Source of the DNA: Bagarius yarrelli
Lineage: Eukaryota; Chordata; Actinopteri; Siluriformes; Sisoridae
Assembly (NCBI GenBank): GCA_005784505.1
Contig: VCAZ01000006.1
Coordinates: 8,027,724 to 8,091,723 of the forward strand
DNA: 64,000 nucleotides
Reading direction: 5' to 3'
In this document: one piece after another, positions 31,423-40,593 of the stretch
How positions within the stretch are numbered: position 1 is the stretch's first letter
Layout: every line of letters starts with the position of its first letter
Notes under the pieces: model-generated
Databases searched by the model: none
The model's input: the letters and a program-made list of their open reading frames with translations, nothing else
Told to the model about the DNA's origin: nothing
Translations under genes and position numbers: made by a program

Positions 31423-34278
31423 ACCCCCACATACGGATGATGACCTACCATTAGGTACCCTAACTGCAACACTGTCTGCTTCTTCAGTGGTTCAGCATTT
31501 TCCATAAATACCTTCTGCAGGTCATCGCCCAGGCGATCTAACACCATAAACCTGTACCTATTTAGGGGAAACAAAAGCCCAACATTATTATGTTTTGGTC
31601 ATTGTTACTGTTATTAACTGTGCAGTACAAATTTCCCCAATTCGGGACAAATACCTTTTTTGTCTTAATCTTACCTTGTTCCATTATATTCAGAGAGTCC
31701 AGAGCCCCAGTAGGTTGGGATCCCCAAAAAGTCTAGCCTTTTTCCTCTCTTCCATTTGCGGACTAAAACATTTAAATAAGCATGAAATGTTAATGGGTTG
31801 CAAGTCAAATGTGCTAATTATGTTTCATAGACACACATTTCTTTGCCTCTGTGACACACAGTTGGAGAGCTGATGCACCAGACTGACAGCTGGCCATAAA
31901 CTTTTTTGGAGAAATCTTTATGTGCAATTGGGTCACTCCACAACAAGGGAGGGCTTACGCTAATAACCACAAAGGTGTGTGTTTGTTTTGGCTTATTAAT
32001 TCATCCACTGAGGCTAATTTACATCCATAGCCTCTTCATCGGTGACATGTACTTCAAGTGTGAGAACTCTCAGATTAAGTGGTCTGCAGCACTTTCATTT
32101 CACAACGCTTTCAAGAGTTCATTTCTTCATTCTTTTATTCTATCATTGCTGGATGCAAGCCTTCGAACAGAACATTGTAATACAACTAACTTGATTTATT
32201 TATTACCTTTTAATGCCATGCCAGAATTAAGGCAATTTTATAGCGATTGCACACTCATATCTCACACTTGTTCACCTAGCATACATGTTTTTGGACTGTG
32301 GGAGGAAACCAGAGTACCCAGAGTAAACACACGCAAGCATGGGGAGAACATACAAACTCCACACAGAAAGACATCTGCCCGGGAATCGAACCCTTCTTGC
32401 TGTGAGGTAACAGTGCTAACCACTAAGCCACCATGCTACCCCTAACTTGATTTAAAAAGTTCTCAAATGTGGAAGACAAACGTATGTGCTAGTACACCAG
32501 GGGTCGGCAACCTTTAACACTCAAAGATCCATGTGGGCCCGTTTCCCCACAAAAAATAAACATCAGGAGCCACGAAGTCTTTTTGACATCTAAAATTTAA
32601 AAAGTACTGCATGTATCGTTTTCTACCTTTATGCTATGTATAACAAAATACATAGCATAAAGGTTGCATTTATAAAATCATCATATTACCAGGGTGACCG
32701 AGGACGTTTCCCCTCTGCCATATAGACATTCCAGCTGTTCTCCAAGGACTTATGACTCAAGTTGCTTACACACACACTGTGACTGCGTAATTCCTGCTAT
32801 TTTGTTGAGTCTGGTTCCTCTCAAGGTTTTTTTCCTATTCCATCTCAGGACGTTTTTCCTTGCCACCGTCGCCCCCGGCTTGCTCATCATAGATAAACTG
32901 ATTTCCGATTCATTTGCATCTTAGAATCCTTTTGATTGTTAACAGCTGCTTCGTGACAATCACCATTGTAAAAAGTGCCATACAAATTAAATTCAATTGA
33001 ATTAAATGAAATAAAATCACTGCACTACTACAAAGAAAATGACATTTAATGTCTGGATGCAACAAAAGACGTTTGAACTTTAAAAAAAATGCTGGTTAGT
33101 GATGTATATTTTAAGTGACAAAAAAATGAAACACATTTTTATGTTAATGTTACATTAAAGATTGCCATAGTTCTTAAATTTACTATAAAAAATAATTTAT
33201 ACTCATATATCTCATTTATACATTTAAGCTATTAGAGGTTTAGGGCCTTGCTCAGGGGCCCCGGGGTGGTAAGTTGGTGGGGCTGGGAATTAAAGCCAGA
33301 TCTTCTGATCAGCAGTCCAACAAGTTAACCACTGCACTACTTCCACCACTTCCCCCAGACCATCTTCAACCTTCACAGCTTGTCAGCTCAAATAAATGAG
33401 TACTTACTGCTCTCCGACTTCGCTGCTCTTTGATAGAACTTCAGCTCGGAGAACAGGGGTCCATTTTCATGATATTCCTGACAAAGAAATTCCAGTTCTT
33501 ATAAGCAAAATATGTGTATTAAGTAATTTTATTTAATGCAGTGATAATGAGAATGATCGACATTTGAAGGTGTGGAATTTGGCATTCCTAAACTGTAAAT
33601 CATTCCTTCACGGAGAAAAATCATTTTCAGTAAGATCATTTTCTGTTCAGATATAAAACAATGTGTTTAGAACATTTAAACTTTACTTACAACTTTAATC
33701 ACATAATCTGTAGCCTCTGTGACAGGAAATTCCACATGGTCTGATGCTGTAAAATAGGAGAAACACCTGAGTGAATTATTCAAGGTTTGAAACCTGCATT
33801 AGTTCTTATGTCTAATAAAAAAACACTTCATTATAATAGATGACAACCAAAAACATGGATGCCATTTTGTGCATTTGTGAGTATAAGATTTTGTTTTCTG
33901 ATTCAGTAGGTTATGATTTAAAAGGTTAACATGCTTTCGTATTAGAGTGTAATGTATTTTATTAATCTTTTTCTTTTTAAAGCTACGGCAAATCTTATAT
34001 TTAAAAAAAAAAGACTAGTTTTTAATCATTTTACTCAGTCAGTTAGAAAATCGGCTAATCAATTAGCTTTCTGTTAGTCAGGGAATCTGTCAATTATTTA
34101 ATCTGTCAGTGAGTCAATGAGTCAGATAGTAGATAGATGATGATAGATAGAGTGAGATAAAGTGAGTGAGTGAGTTGGATAGTGAGATAGATAGAGATAA
34201 AGTGAGATAAAGTGAGTGAGTGAGTGAGTGAGATAGTGAGTGAGATAGTGAGTGAGTGAGATAGTGAGTGAGTGAGTG

Positions 34279-34321
<43 letters not shown>

Positions 34322-34424
34322 GATAAAGTGAGTGAGATAGATAGATAGATAGATAGAGTGAGATAAAGTGAGTGAGAGAGATAGATAGTGTGATAGATAG
34401 AGATAGAGTGAGATAAAGTGAGTG

Positions 34425-34483
<59 letters not shown>

Positions 34484-34724
34484 GATAGATAGATAGATGA
34501 TAGATAGATCAGAGTGAGATAAAGTGAGTGAGATAGATATCTAGAGAGATAGATATCTAGATAGATAGATAGATCAAGTCATTAGTGTTAAAGTTACCCA
34601 GGTAAATTAGCCCGAATCCTCCTTCGCCGATTATTTTTCCGAGACGCCAGTTTCTCTTTTCGGTGTCTGTCACTATCCATCCTTCAGGCAGCGGACAGGG
34701 TAATGTTTTTTTCTTAGGAGCCAT
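22995..34724 (-). CDS. vrk2: Vaccinia-related kinase 2 (VRK2), tail-anchored long form, complete 13-exon gene
   Basis: Ser/Thr kinase of the VRK/CK1 group, acting at ER and nuclear-envelope membranes in stress and MAPK-scaffold signalling. Exons in transcript order: 34598-34724, 33691-33746, 33408-33477, 31675-31762, 31449-31557, 31000-31092, 30686-30818, 26947-27067, 26454-26512, 25509-25669, 23863-23979, 23635-23784, 22995-23399. All phases agree, giving 562 codons plus TGA (human long form about 508 aa from memory). Visible kinase features: glycine loop GEGGFG at 33-38, ATP lysine K60 in YVIKV, catalytic loop HSDIKAAN (D166, K168, N171) and the VRK-typical DYG (186-188) in place of DFG. 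The catalytic loop has HSD where I recall human VRK1/2 with HGD. Residues from about 330 form a basic, low-complexity, probably disordered tail. Residues 532-550 are a hydrophobic tail anchor followed by 12 residues. The gene converges on fancl. Confidence 0.97.
23601..23606 (-). terminator. vrk2: Intronic AATAAA in vrk2 intron 12, overlapping a read-through stop
   Basis: If intron 12 is not spliced, frame continues for ten codons (VMHVSLTHKK) and stops at TAA (23602-23604). That TAA sits inside an AATAAA. This could make a 438-residue form without the membrane anchor, comparable in outcome to the soluble human VRK2B isoform. Confidence 0.4.
23635..23784 (-). CDS. vrk2: vrk2 coding exon 12 (tail region)
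   Basis: Encodes KAVSSAADTRMRSRCVSSDS, then an acidic DDQGDDY patch and a basic stretch. The acceptor CCCCACAG and donor CAA/GTAATG are good. Reading through the donor gives ten more codons and a stop (23602-23604). Confidence 0.87.
23863..23979 (-). CDS. vrk2: vrk2 coding exon 11 (tail region)
   Basis: Encodes a basic, Thr/Lys-rich segment beginning GSSHAQPAIRSTKTKP. There is no recognisable domain, as expected for the poorly conserved VRK2 tail. It is supported by exact phase on both sides. The acceptor is TTAAAG and the donor AAG/GTAAAA. Confidence 0.85.
23980..25508. other. vrk2: vrk2 intron 10
   Basis: A 1.5-kb intron with no mobile element recognised. It contains a perfect 16-bp inverted repeat (25139-25177) and complex unique patches at 24060-24290 and 25250-25500. 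Confidence 0.7.
25139..25177. repeat. Perfect 16-bp inverted repeat, 7-base spacer
   Basis: Arms TTCAACTGATGAATGT (25139-25154) and its exact reverse complement (25162-25177) flank AGAAAGC. Confidence 0.93.
25509..25669 (-). CDS. vrk2: vrk2 coding exon 10 (end of kinase domain)
   Basis: Encodes AEVAHFLLAVKTLGYKEKPN through RPIANR. It aligns with the human IAQFLVCAHSLAYDEKPNYQ segment, closes the kinase domain and opens the variable tail. The acceptor is CCCTCAG and the donor AGG/GTGAGC. Confidence 0.95.
25670..26453. other. vrk2: vrk2 intron 9
   Basis: A 0.8-kb intron of unique sequence. A frame that overlaps exon 9 and extends through the intron is a coincidence, since the exon boundaries are clear. 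Confidence 0.7.
26454..26512 (-). CDS. vrk2: vrk2 coding exon 9
   Basis: Short exon encoding LMDNLPNSVIQLSTSGNSL, aligning with human LLDELPQSVLKW. The acceptor is ACCTTAG and the donor CTAG/GTAAAA. The phase agrees on both sides. Confidence 0.92.
26513..26946. other. vrk2: vrk2 intron 8
   Basis: A 0.43-kb AT-rich intron with a short TTA tract at about 26669-26684. Nothing else was seen. Confidence 0.7.
26947..27067 (-). CDS. vrk2: vrk2 coding exon 8
   Basis: Encodes APSRRGDLEVLGYCLLHWQS through VQEAKA. It carries the DLEVLGY motif of helix F, which anchors the catalytic spine. The acceptor is GTGTCAG and the donor CCAA/GTACGC. Confidence 0.96.
28590..28910. other. Candidate conserved non-coding element in vrk2 intron 7
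   Basis: About 320 bases of repeat-free, high-complexity sequence including GATAATTAGG and TGACACC-type motifs. Its texture is distinct from the AT-rich intron around it. Proposed without alignment. Confidence 0.3.
29960..30285 (+). mobile_element. Tc1/mariner-derived relic
   Basis: It begins AATGGCCAAAAGTTTGAGGA, a start shared by a widespread teleost Tc1-derived repeat. It ends with a degraded transposase C-terminus that still reads as PDLNPT followed by NHL-like codons (about 30245-30275). It contains stops and is non-functional. Confidence 0.55.
30686..30818 (-). CDS. vrk2: vrk2 coding exon 7 (activation segment)
   Basis: Encodes VYLADYGLSYRYSPNGEHKD through SIDAHRGV, with the DYG motif at 186-188 and the KGHNGTIEYTS activation segment. 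The acceptor is CTGCAG and the donor TAG/GTAAGC. Confidence 0.98.
31000..31092 (-). CDS. vrk2: vrk2 coding exon 6 (catalytic loop)
   Basis: Encodes VDVLEYIHDNEYVHSDIKAA then NLLLGHRDPHN, with catalytic D166. The acceptor is CAACAG. The donor AAC/GTTAGT is slightly off consensus but keeps frame with exon 7. Confidence 0.96.
31391..31420. repeat. (AC)n microsatellite next to the vrk2 exon 5 donor
   Basis: About 15 AC units. On the transcript this is a UG repeat starting about 28 bases after the exon 5 donor. Confidence 0.95.
31449..31557 (-). CDS. vrk2: vrk2 coding exon 5
   Basis: Encodes YRFMVLDRLGDDLQKVFMEN through VLQLGYLM, the hinge region and following helix. The acceptor is AAATAG and the donor ATG/GTAGGT. 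A long AC tract begins about 28 bases into the downstream intron. Confidence 0.97.
31675..31762 (-). CDS. vrk2: vrk2 coding exon 4
   Basis: Encodes RKWKRGKRLDFLGIPTYWGS then GLSEYNGT, aligning with the human KQLDYLGIPLFYGSG. The acceptor is TGTTTTAG and the donor CAAG/GTAAGA. Confidence 0.96.
32280..32441 (-). mobile_element. DANA-like tRNA-derived SINE head, reversed
   Basis: On the - strand it reads GTGGCTTAGTGGTTAGCACT, then CTCACAGCAAGAAGGGTTCG (A and B boxes) and the TTTCTGTGTGGAGTTTGTAT block, ending at CAGTCCAAAAACATG. The 3' body is absent. Confidence 0.75.
32497..32690 (+). mobile_element. hAT-like element end
   Basis: It begins CAGGGGTCGGCAACCTTTAA and continues AGGAGCCACGAAG, a terminal pattern frequent in vertebrate hAT elements. 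The inside is replaced by a small perfect palindrome (32625-32664). Confidence 0.5.
32625..32664. repeat. Perfect 16-bp inverted repeat, 8-base spacer
   Basis: Arms ACCTTTATGCTATGTA (32625-32640) and its exact reverse complement (32649-32664) flank TAACAAAA. Confidence 0.93.
32690..33000 (+). mobile_element. Dispersed teleost repeat, 3' end
   Basis: It contains GGTTCCTCTCAAGG, TTTTTCCTTGCCACCGTCGC, GCTGCTTCGTGACAATCACC and an AATTCAATTGAATT tail. I recognise this block as one of the commonest dispersed repeats in several teleost groups but cannot name the parent element with certainty. Confidence 0.6.
33238..33350 (-). mobile_element. tRNA-derived SINE (family A), reversed
   Basis: On the - strand it reads GTGGTTAACTTGTTGGACTG, then CTGATCAGAAGATCTGGCTT, and ends in GAGCAAGGCCCTAAACC. 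It lacks the tail. Confidence 0.65.
33408..33477 (-). CDS. vrk2: vrk2 coding exon 3
   Basis: Encodes EYHENGPLFSELKFYQRAAK then SES, a hallmark VRK block. The acceptor is TTGTCAG and the donor GCA/GTAAGT. Confidence 0.97.
33691..33746 (-). CDS. vrk2: vrk2 coding exon 2
   Basis: Encodes ASDHVEFPVTEATDYVIKV and carries the ATP-binding lysine K60. The acceptor is TTTTACAG and the donor GTT/GTAAGT. Confidence 0.95.
33747..34597. other. vrk2: vrk2 intron 1
   Basis: A 0.85-kb intron, more than half of which is the GATA/GTGA satellite-like tract at 34126-34575. The rest is AT-rich. Confidence 0.8.
34126..34575. repeat. Compound GATA/GTGA tract in vrk2 intron 1
   Basis: About 450 bases of interleaved GATA and GTGA units with higher-order blocks such as GAGATAAAGTGAGTGAG. 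It ends about 22 bases from the exon 1 splice donor. The transcript would read TATC/TCAC. Confidence 0.95.
34598..34724 (-). CDS. vrk2: vrk2 coding exon 1
   Basis: Encodes MAPKKKTLPCPLPEGW through GEGGFGLIYL, with the glycine-rich loop at residues 33-38. The donor is CCTGG/GTAACT. One base is left over. Confidence 0.96.
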
Positions 34725-35260
34725 TTAAAACAACAAGTACGTGGGTTTTTTTTTTTTTTTATCAAAACAGCAAAACCAGACAAAGAGAATTTAAAGGTTT
34801 TTTTTTCATTCGATAAGTTTCACCAACTCGACATGCAAATCGAAACTGGGGCAACTAAACGCGATGACGAAACTATGTTGCTAAGCTAATAGTTCGATTA
34901 AATTTGTATGCAGCTAGAATATTAAGAAAGTCATTATTGTAAGACAAACTTAATTTGCGTTTATATTCAAAATACAAGAATTTAGAGTTTTATTATTTCT
35001 GTCCTGTCACCTAACTTTAGCAAATGTTTTAACTTCCTGAAACTTGGTGTTTGGAAACAGCCGCTAAACCGTTGGTAATTTTACAACCAATTGTAATTCA
35101 GGAGTGGCGTGCGTTCTTGTTACAACTACCAATCATTTGCGTCTAAAGGCGGGCGAGGGCTGTGATTTGAAAAGCACCATAGGCTGAAACCAACGTCGAT
35201 CAATGATTACGCGTACTTTGCACGGCTGTTTAATTCACACCTGCTTTGTATTTCCCTACC
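34725..35260 (-). promoter_or_regulatory. vrk2: vrk2 promoter region (putative)
   Basis: Sequence upstream of the vrk2 ATG has a higher GC/CpG content around 35100-35220 than its surroundings. It has a CCAAT box (+ strand 35129-35133, ATTGG on the - strand) and a GC-box-like GGCGGGC (35149-35155). No TATA box is evident. The 5' UTR boundary cannot be fixed. Confidence 0.45.
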
Positions 35261-35779
35261 GGTATTTTGTGCACGCACAGCATGTAGCATATGTTATAAC
35301 ATAAGTTTAAAGTTAAGTTTATAAGCTTTATTTAGGAGTTAGTATTAGAGACGTTCTGTAATTATTTATATATAAATAAATAAAATAAAATGCATCATAT
35401 AAACCTCCCTAGTATATATCTAATCCCATTTAATTCATTGTCATTTTAAAGCGGAGGGAATAAAAGGTTAAACTCCTCAAATTGACCAGACTAAAAAGAA
35501 AAGCTATCCTTTTTGTGGGCAACACTGGATACTGTGATTCTAAATCACACGTAAACAGCTGTATGTTATAAAGGCAAACTACAAATTTTGTTAAAAGAAT
35601 GACTAGGATGATCATCACAGTCAGTTTGGATAGTATTTCGAGTGCATTTCTTCAGCGAAGAAACTGACATAAATATCCTAAAAGTACAGACTTTATGATA
35701 TGTGTGGATATATACAAAAATATAATAATAAATCAAAACATTTATTCTTAAATCAGATTAAAGATAAATTTATTTGCAG

Positions 35780-36062
35780 GCAGGTTTTGAGTTTTACAGG
35801 GGGAGTCCGAAGCACGGTAGCAACCCAAGGACTTTCTGTCCATTCGCACCTCTTTTGAGGAAGGTCTGCAGCAGATGAGCATCAGCACCAGGGAGAATGT
35901 TGAGCCACCACCGTACTCCCTTGGATACGAGGAGCTGATAGAGGTGTTAGCTCGAGCAGTGTCTAGGCTGGCTAAGCCAATGGACGAGGCTCCAGGAGTT
36001 CGTAAGGTAAATAAATGGTTGCTCAGTGCCAAACAGGCGGGGCCTGCCGTTTTTCCCTAACC
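35780..36062 (+). mobile_element. DIRS-like retrotransposon gag relic, fragment 1
   Basis: A frame at 35875-36060 reads YSLGYEELIEVLARAVSRL, resembling the mid-gag region of fish DIRS (tyrosine-recombinase) retrotransposons. The fragment is separated from the next gag piece by about 1.9 kb of unrelated sequence. It is broken and non-functional. Confidence 0.45.
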
Positions 36063-37970
36063 TTGCAAGGTTTATAAAAGAAACCGTACTCCGCACAGCT
36101 ATTTAGAGGTAACTAATTAGCAAATGCTAACATGGTGGGCCTTTAAGAGCGGGGATACCTAAAAATGCCAAGGTTGGAGCAGATGCTATAAATAATGATG
36201 AGCTTGATTTTCTTTTCATAACTGTAACTTGGTTTTGAAGTTACTTACCCCTGTCTATTTTTTAAGGACCCCTGAGGGTCTTAGGATCTCAATTCATGCT
36301 CTATATAAGTATAAATGTACACTTAGTTATAAGACTGGAATCCAGTATAGAATGTACCTTTATGTCACACTGAAGTAGGCACAAATCAATCTATTTAGGG
36401 CAGTCCTGACCAAAATATAATAGCTTGGAAAAATAAATTTATTAAAAATGTACTTTTGATTCAGCAGTTTTTTTTCTTCTTGTATTTCTTCTTCTCTTTT
36501 GATTATTAAGGTTATTAATAAAGATACTCCTAATGACTTATTTATCGAATACTCTAGCAAACTATTATTGCCATTACATACACATGAAAAAAATGTCTGG
36601 GTTATCTGGGTTTTGTAATGTCATAGTGCTAATATCTCTAACTCCTTGCTAGTTCAGAGATCAGAGACACCAATCTTGATGGGTCATGCCACCATTTTCT
36701 ATAAATGCCCCTTATGATGGAGTTGTAATTAGGATGAGCGGCTCAGGGTGGCATTGCACTGACCCACCCTAGCCCAGGTCCATATGGTCTGAAATAGATA
36801 ATGAGTCCGTTAATGTGCTATGTCCATCAGCAATACAAGCTCAATATGGATTACGAGCTGTTATTTTTACTATAGCCATCTAGTGCTGACAGATTAGCTC
36901 TGGTACGACCGTCTGACAGCCCAGTATGCTCTCTGTCTCTCTGTTTCTCTATCTCACACCCACACATATATGTGTCTCTGTCACATATTACATTTAAATC
37001 TATTTGACTACCTAGGAGGTAAACCATTTAGATGTTTATATGCAAGATAATATTGTGTTCCCCTCCCCATAGAAATGTGATAGTTTTTATTCATGTAGCA
37101 GTAGGAAAGTGTGCTAAAGATCCAGAGTCTAGCACAGAACTTGTGTTTCCCTGAACTGGGGACATTATTACGCTGTACTTCACAAAGAGTGGATTTGGGC
37201 AAGTCTTTACTACATTCTTTTGCCTAAATTCTTCCTTTACAGAAAAGGTGCTTTTTGGAGGTCTTTACAGTTTATTGTTTCTGTTGTACATAAGAATCTA
37301 AATACTTTTTAGATTGCAGTGTAATTATGGTCTGCATGTATCATTGCTGATTATATAAGCGTTTTCCTAAACTAGGATATTAGTGCTCCATTTTGTAGCT
37401 TGGACAGTACACTCCAATTACAAATGATTTTGCTCACGGTATAGTATGTACTGTCCCCACTACATTATTGTGATTTTAAACCATTTAGTGTTATACAGTA
37501 GCTGCATTGCTAATGTGAATCTAATGACTTGTAATAAGTGACTTTTTGTGTTTATAGTGAGAGAAATTCTAATAAAGAGAAATTCTAATAAAGCATGGGT
37601 TTGCTCTAGGGAGCATGCACTGACCAGGGTTTGCGTTAGGGCTTTAGGATATGAAGTAAAATTGAAAATTTCAAAACACAATCAAAACATTATCTGGTGT
37701 TTTGCTGGATCTAATCAAAAAGCAACCCTGTGCAGGGCGCCACCAGTTGAAGTACACAAGCTGGTCATTTTGTAAAACTGATAAAATGTTTATGCTTGTT
37801 GAAGATGCCCTTTTTTGTAAATTTATATTTCATAATACAATGCTGTAAGAGATTGCCTATCATGCTAACATATGCAGCAATTAATTTAGAGCTACTAGAC
37901 TTTTTAAATTTATGCTGCTAAACTAAATATCAAGTGGCCAATAAATAAGATAAATGTTTCTTTAAAACTT
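36063..37970. other. Intergenic stretch right of vrk2
   Basis: Mostly AT-rich unique sequence. A complex block at 36650-36940 could be conserved. A perfect tandem duplication of a 16-base unit (GAGAAATTCTAATAAA) sits at 37561-37592. No gene was seen. Confidence 0.65.
37561..37592. repeat. 16-bp tandem duplication
   Basis: The unit GAGAAATTCTAATAAA occurs twice without mismatch. Confidence 0.9.
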
Positions 37971-37974
37971 AGAC

Positions 37975-38744
37975 AGGAGCATGCTTACATACAACCGTTG
38001 TACAATGCTAGGAGGCTATGCCAGTGGCCTACCAGGCAGTCTTGCTGAGGGACCTGGATGAAGAAGTGAAGGTACACCTACTGAAGGGCACTTTTGGTTA
38101 AGCCTCTACGGTATAGAGTAGAAAAAAGGGCTTACCTTCTGGACGCCCCTATCGCCTTATCGGGCCTCTTCAGCGATTCTGTTCAGTTAGCAGTCAAGAG
38201 GTTCCAGGAGGCGAAAAGACTGCTGCATTCCATAGGTACCCACCTCACCACTTCAGATCCAATGGGATGCTGGACGCAAACATCCCCAGAAATCCAGCAC
38301 CTCATATCGTATGGCACAAAAGAACAGCGTCTAGGTGACAAGGCAACAACAAAAGCTAAGAAAGTTAGGGAAGACAGACAAGTTGGAGAACAAACTTTTC
38401 TTAAGAAGGCCCCCTGGAAGAGGTCATGATGCCATCAAAGCCAGGCCTCTGGACACATCCCCTGTGGGAAAGATCATACCACCCTCAGGGTACCTGAACC
38501 TCGCCAGTGTCCTCGGGGAGACATTTTGCTCCCCCTGCCATCAGTTGTGTTTTATGGCGTAAGATCTCCCATGTGGCTACGACCACAGGGCCTGCCCGAA
38601 GTAGGTACTGCCCTTTGGTCATTCCCACAAGTAATAGAGAGCTCTATCATGTTCTAGACCAGCTGGCCCGCTCTCTGCTAGAAATCCGCTTCAGGGACCT
38701 AGGCAAATCCAACCAATCAAAAGCATTATTGATATTCTAGTGAT
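37975..38744 (+). mobile_element. DIRS-like retrotransposon gag relic, fragment 2
   Basis: Successive frames carry LHTTVV, AYQAVLLRDLDEE and KRAYLLDAPIALSGLF followed by VKRFQEAKRLL, in the order found in fish DIRS gag proteins. In-frame stops and frame changes show it is long dead. It ends against a SINE copy at 38745. Confidence 0.55.
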
Positions 38745-38985
38745 CATCTGGTCTGGTCAGGACTGCAGTAGATCCTGGGGTGCAAAGTGGTCAAATTCAC
38801 ACAACATATAGCAGGACACCAGTTTTATACACTTTTACACACTCAATTAACGAGCAATTGCGTGTAGCTGATCCACATACCTGTATGTTTCTGAACAGTG
38901 TCAAAACGCTGGAGAACTTGGAGAAAACCTATGGAGAAAACATGTGGAACTACACAGACATAACCTGAGCTCACATTAGACCTAT
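38745..38985 (-). mobile_element. Degenerate tRNA-derived SINE, reversed
   Basis: The order CACACACTCAATTAAC-like, CTGTATGTTTCTGAACAGTG, then GGAGAAAACATGTGGAACTA and CACAGACATAACCTGAGCTC follows the reversed body of a common fish SINE, heavily diverged. Its first 117 bases recur at 40477-40593. Confidence 0.5.
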
Positions 38986-40130
38986 TTAAGTCCAAGATGA
39001 CATAACTGGCCCTGGAGTACCATTAATCTCATCATCATCGTTATTTAGAGTGACACTAGCCAATTATGAGCATTAAGAAGCTCATGTATACAGAAGAGGG
39101 TGATTTAGTGGATTAGTGCTAAGCTTGTTCCATCACAACAATAGAGTGGACAGAACTCCACAGCGGTTTCTGAACTAACAGGCTATGGCTATAAGTAAAT
39201 TGGAGAGACTGTGTCTTAGCATTCACTCGTAAATTGGTTCAAATTGGGTTTAAATCAAAAGGAGAAAAAAAGTTTAAGAAACTTCTTTCAAAGCATCACA
39301 TTGGTTTACTTCCTGTTTCCCTAAAGTCTTCATCCAAACCTAAACCTGTACTTGGATGGAAGAAATAAAAAGTATTCCCTCTTTTCTTTCATCCAGAATT
39401 TTAACAAGCTTTGAGAATTGCACCAAAATACACATATGTCGATTCCAATAATATTATTTGTTGAAGATTACCTTTCTCTTTTATGTTCTGCCTTACAATG
39501 AGTGCTTGGTCCCTAAGGTTTTATCTCCGGTTCTGTTAATTATATAAGCTATTATCATTTGCATTTGCTCATCCATGTCCGCTACTTTTTTACACACACA
39601 CACACACATGCACACACACATATGTGCAGGCTCATGAATAAACAAGCATATATAAGTGGATTCAAATGGATTTGTTATCAATTAATTTCCTATGATTCCT
39701 GGATATAGTCACATATTTAGAAATGAAATATATAAAATGCTAAAAAAAATTCTGTTGAATAAATGTGATGTACAGTATGTGCAGCTGAATGAAAATGATC
39801 ACTGTAAGTGTATAGCTGACTAATTGCGAGACGTCTTCACACGGTATTAATGCTCTTATAAACGTCTGTTAGTAGTAAGTCTATTTTAGCTATTTGGAGT
39901 CTATTTTTATACCAAGCCATTAGATGCCATTACACATCAAGTGTGGTGTAGATTCGAACCTCATAAGTTAACAGTACCTTTAAATTCCTTTTTCCAGTGG
40001 CTTATTAAGAGCAGGAATTGGCCAGGAGAAAAACGCCTGTGGCTTATGATCCCCCCACCACCACCATCACCATCACCACAACATCTCTAGCCCTCTTTTT
40101 CATCACAGAGAGATGAATTTAAAGAAATTC
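38986..40130. other. Intergenic stretch
   Basis: AT-rich unique sequence with a short AC tract (39593-39608). No gene or mobile element was recognised. Confidence 0.6.
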
Positions 40131-40139
40131 TAGGAGGCT

Positions 40140-40259
40140 ATTTAGACTTATGTCTTTCTTTTTGTAATTTCTTTTTTTTTCTTTTTATCTTTCTTTCTGC
40201 CTTTCTATCTTTCGTTCTTTCTTTCTTTCATTTTTTCTGTCTGTTTCCCCGTCTGACTT

Positions 40260-40333
<74 letters not shown>

Positions 40334-40336
40334 GTT
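40140..40336. repeat. Pyrimidine tract with (CTAT)n microsatellite
   Basis: A T/C-only stretch leads into about 16 CTAT units (40260-40324). Confidence 0.93.
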
Positions 40337-40476
40337 CAAAACAATTTCCTGAATGTTGCCATTTTATTCTAGCTATTTCGGAGAAAAACTTTCCTAACGT
40401 ATCAGTTTTCTTTTAAAAAAAATGAGACAGCAAACATTTTAAAAACAGCCTGTCATACATCATCAGAAATAATTTC

Positions 40477-40593
40477 CATCTGGTCTGGTCAGGACTGCAG
40501 TAGATCCTCGGGTGCAAAGTGGTCAAACTCGTACAACATATAGCAGGACACCAGTTTTATACACATTCACACACTCAATTAACGAGCAATTGC
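40477..40593 (-). repeat. Second copy of a 117-bp SINE-derived segment
   Basis: Aligns without gaps to 38745-38861 with six mismatches (about 95% identity), in direct orientation and 1.73 kb apart. Neither flank is shared. Confidence 0.9.

Larger units (their letters stand above)
31763..33407. other. vrk2: vrk2 intron 3
   Basis: A 1.6-kb intron colonised by mobile DNA: a DANA-like SINE (32280-32441), a hAT-like end (32497), a dispersed teleost repeat (32690-33000) and a family A SINE (33238-33350). A 179-codon open frame at 31906-32445 runs through the SINE and is not a gene. Confidence 0.8.

Noticed and set aside
31906..32445. Longest open frame in the window (179 codons)
   Set aside because: It runs through a reversed DANA-like SINE inside vrk2 intron 3 and shows no family resemblance or splice support.
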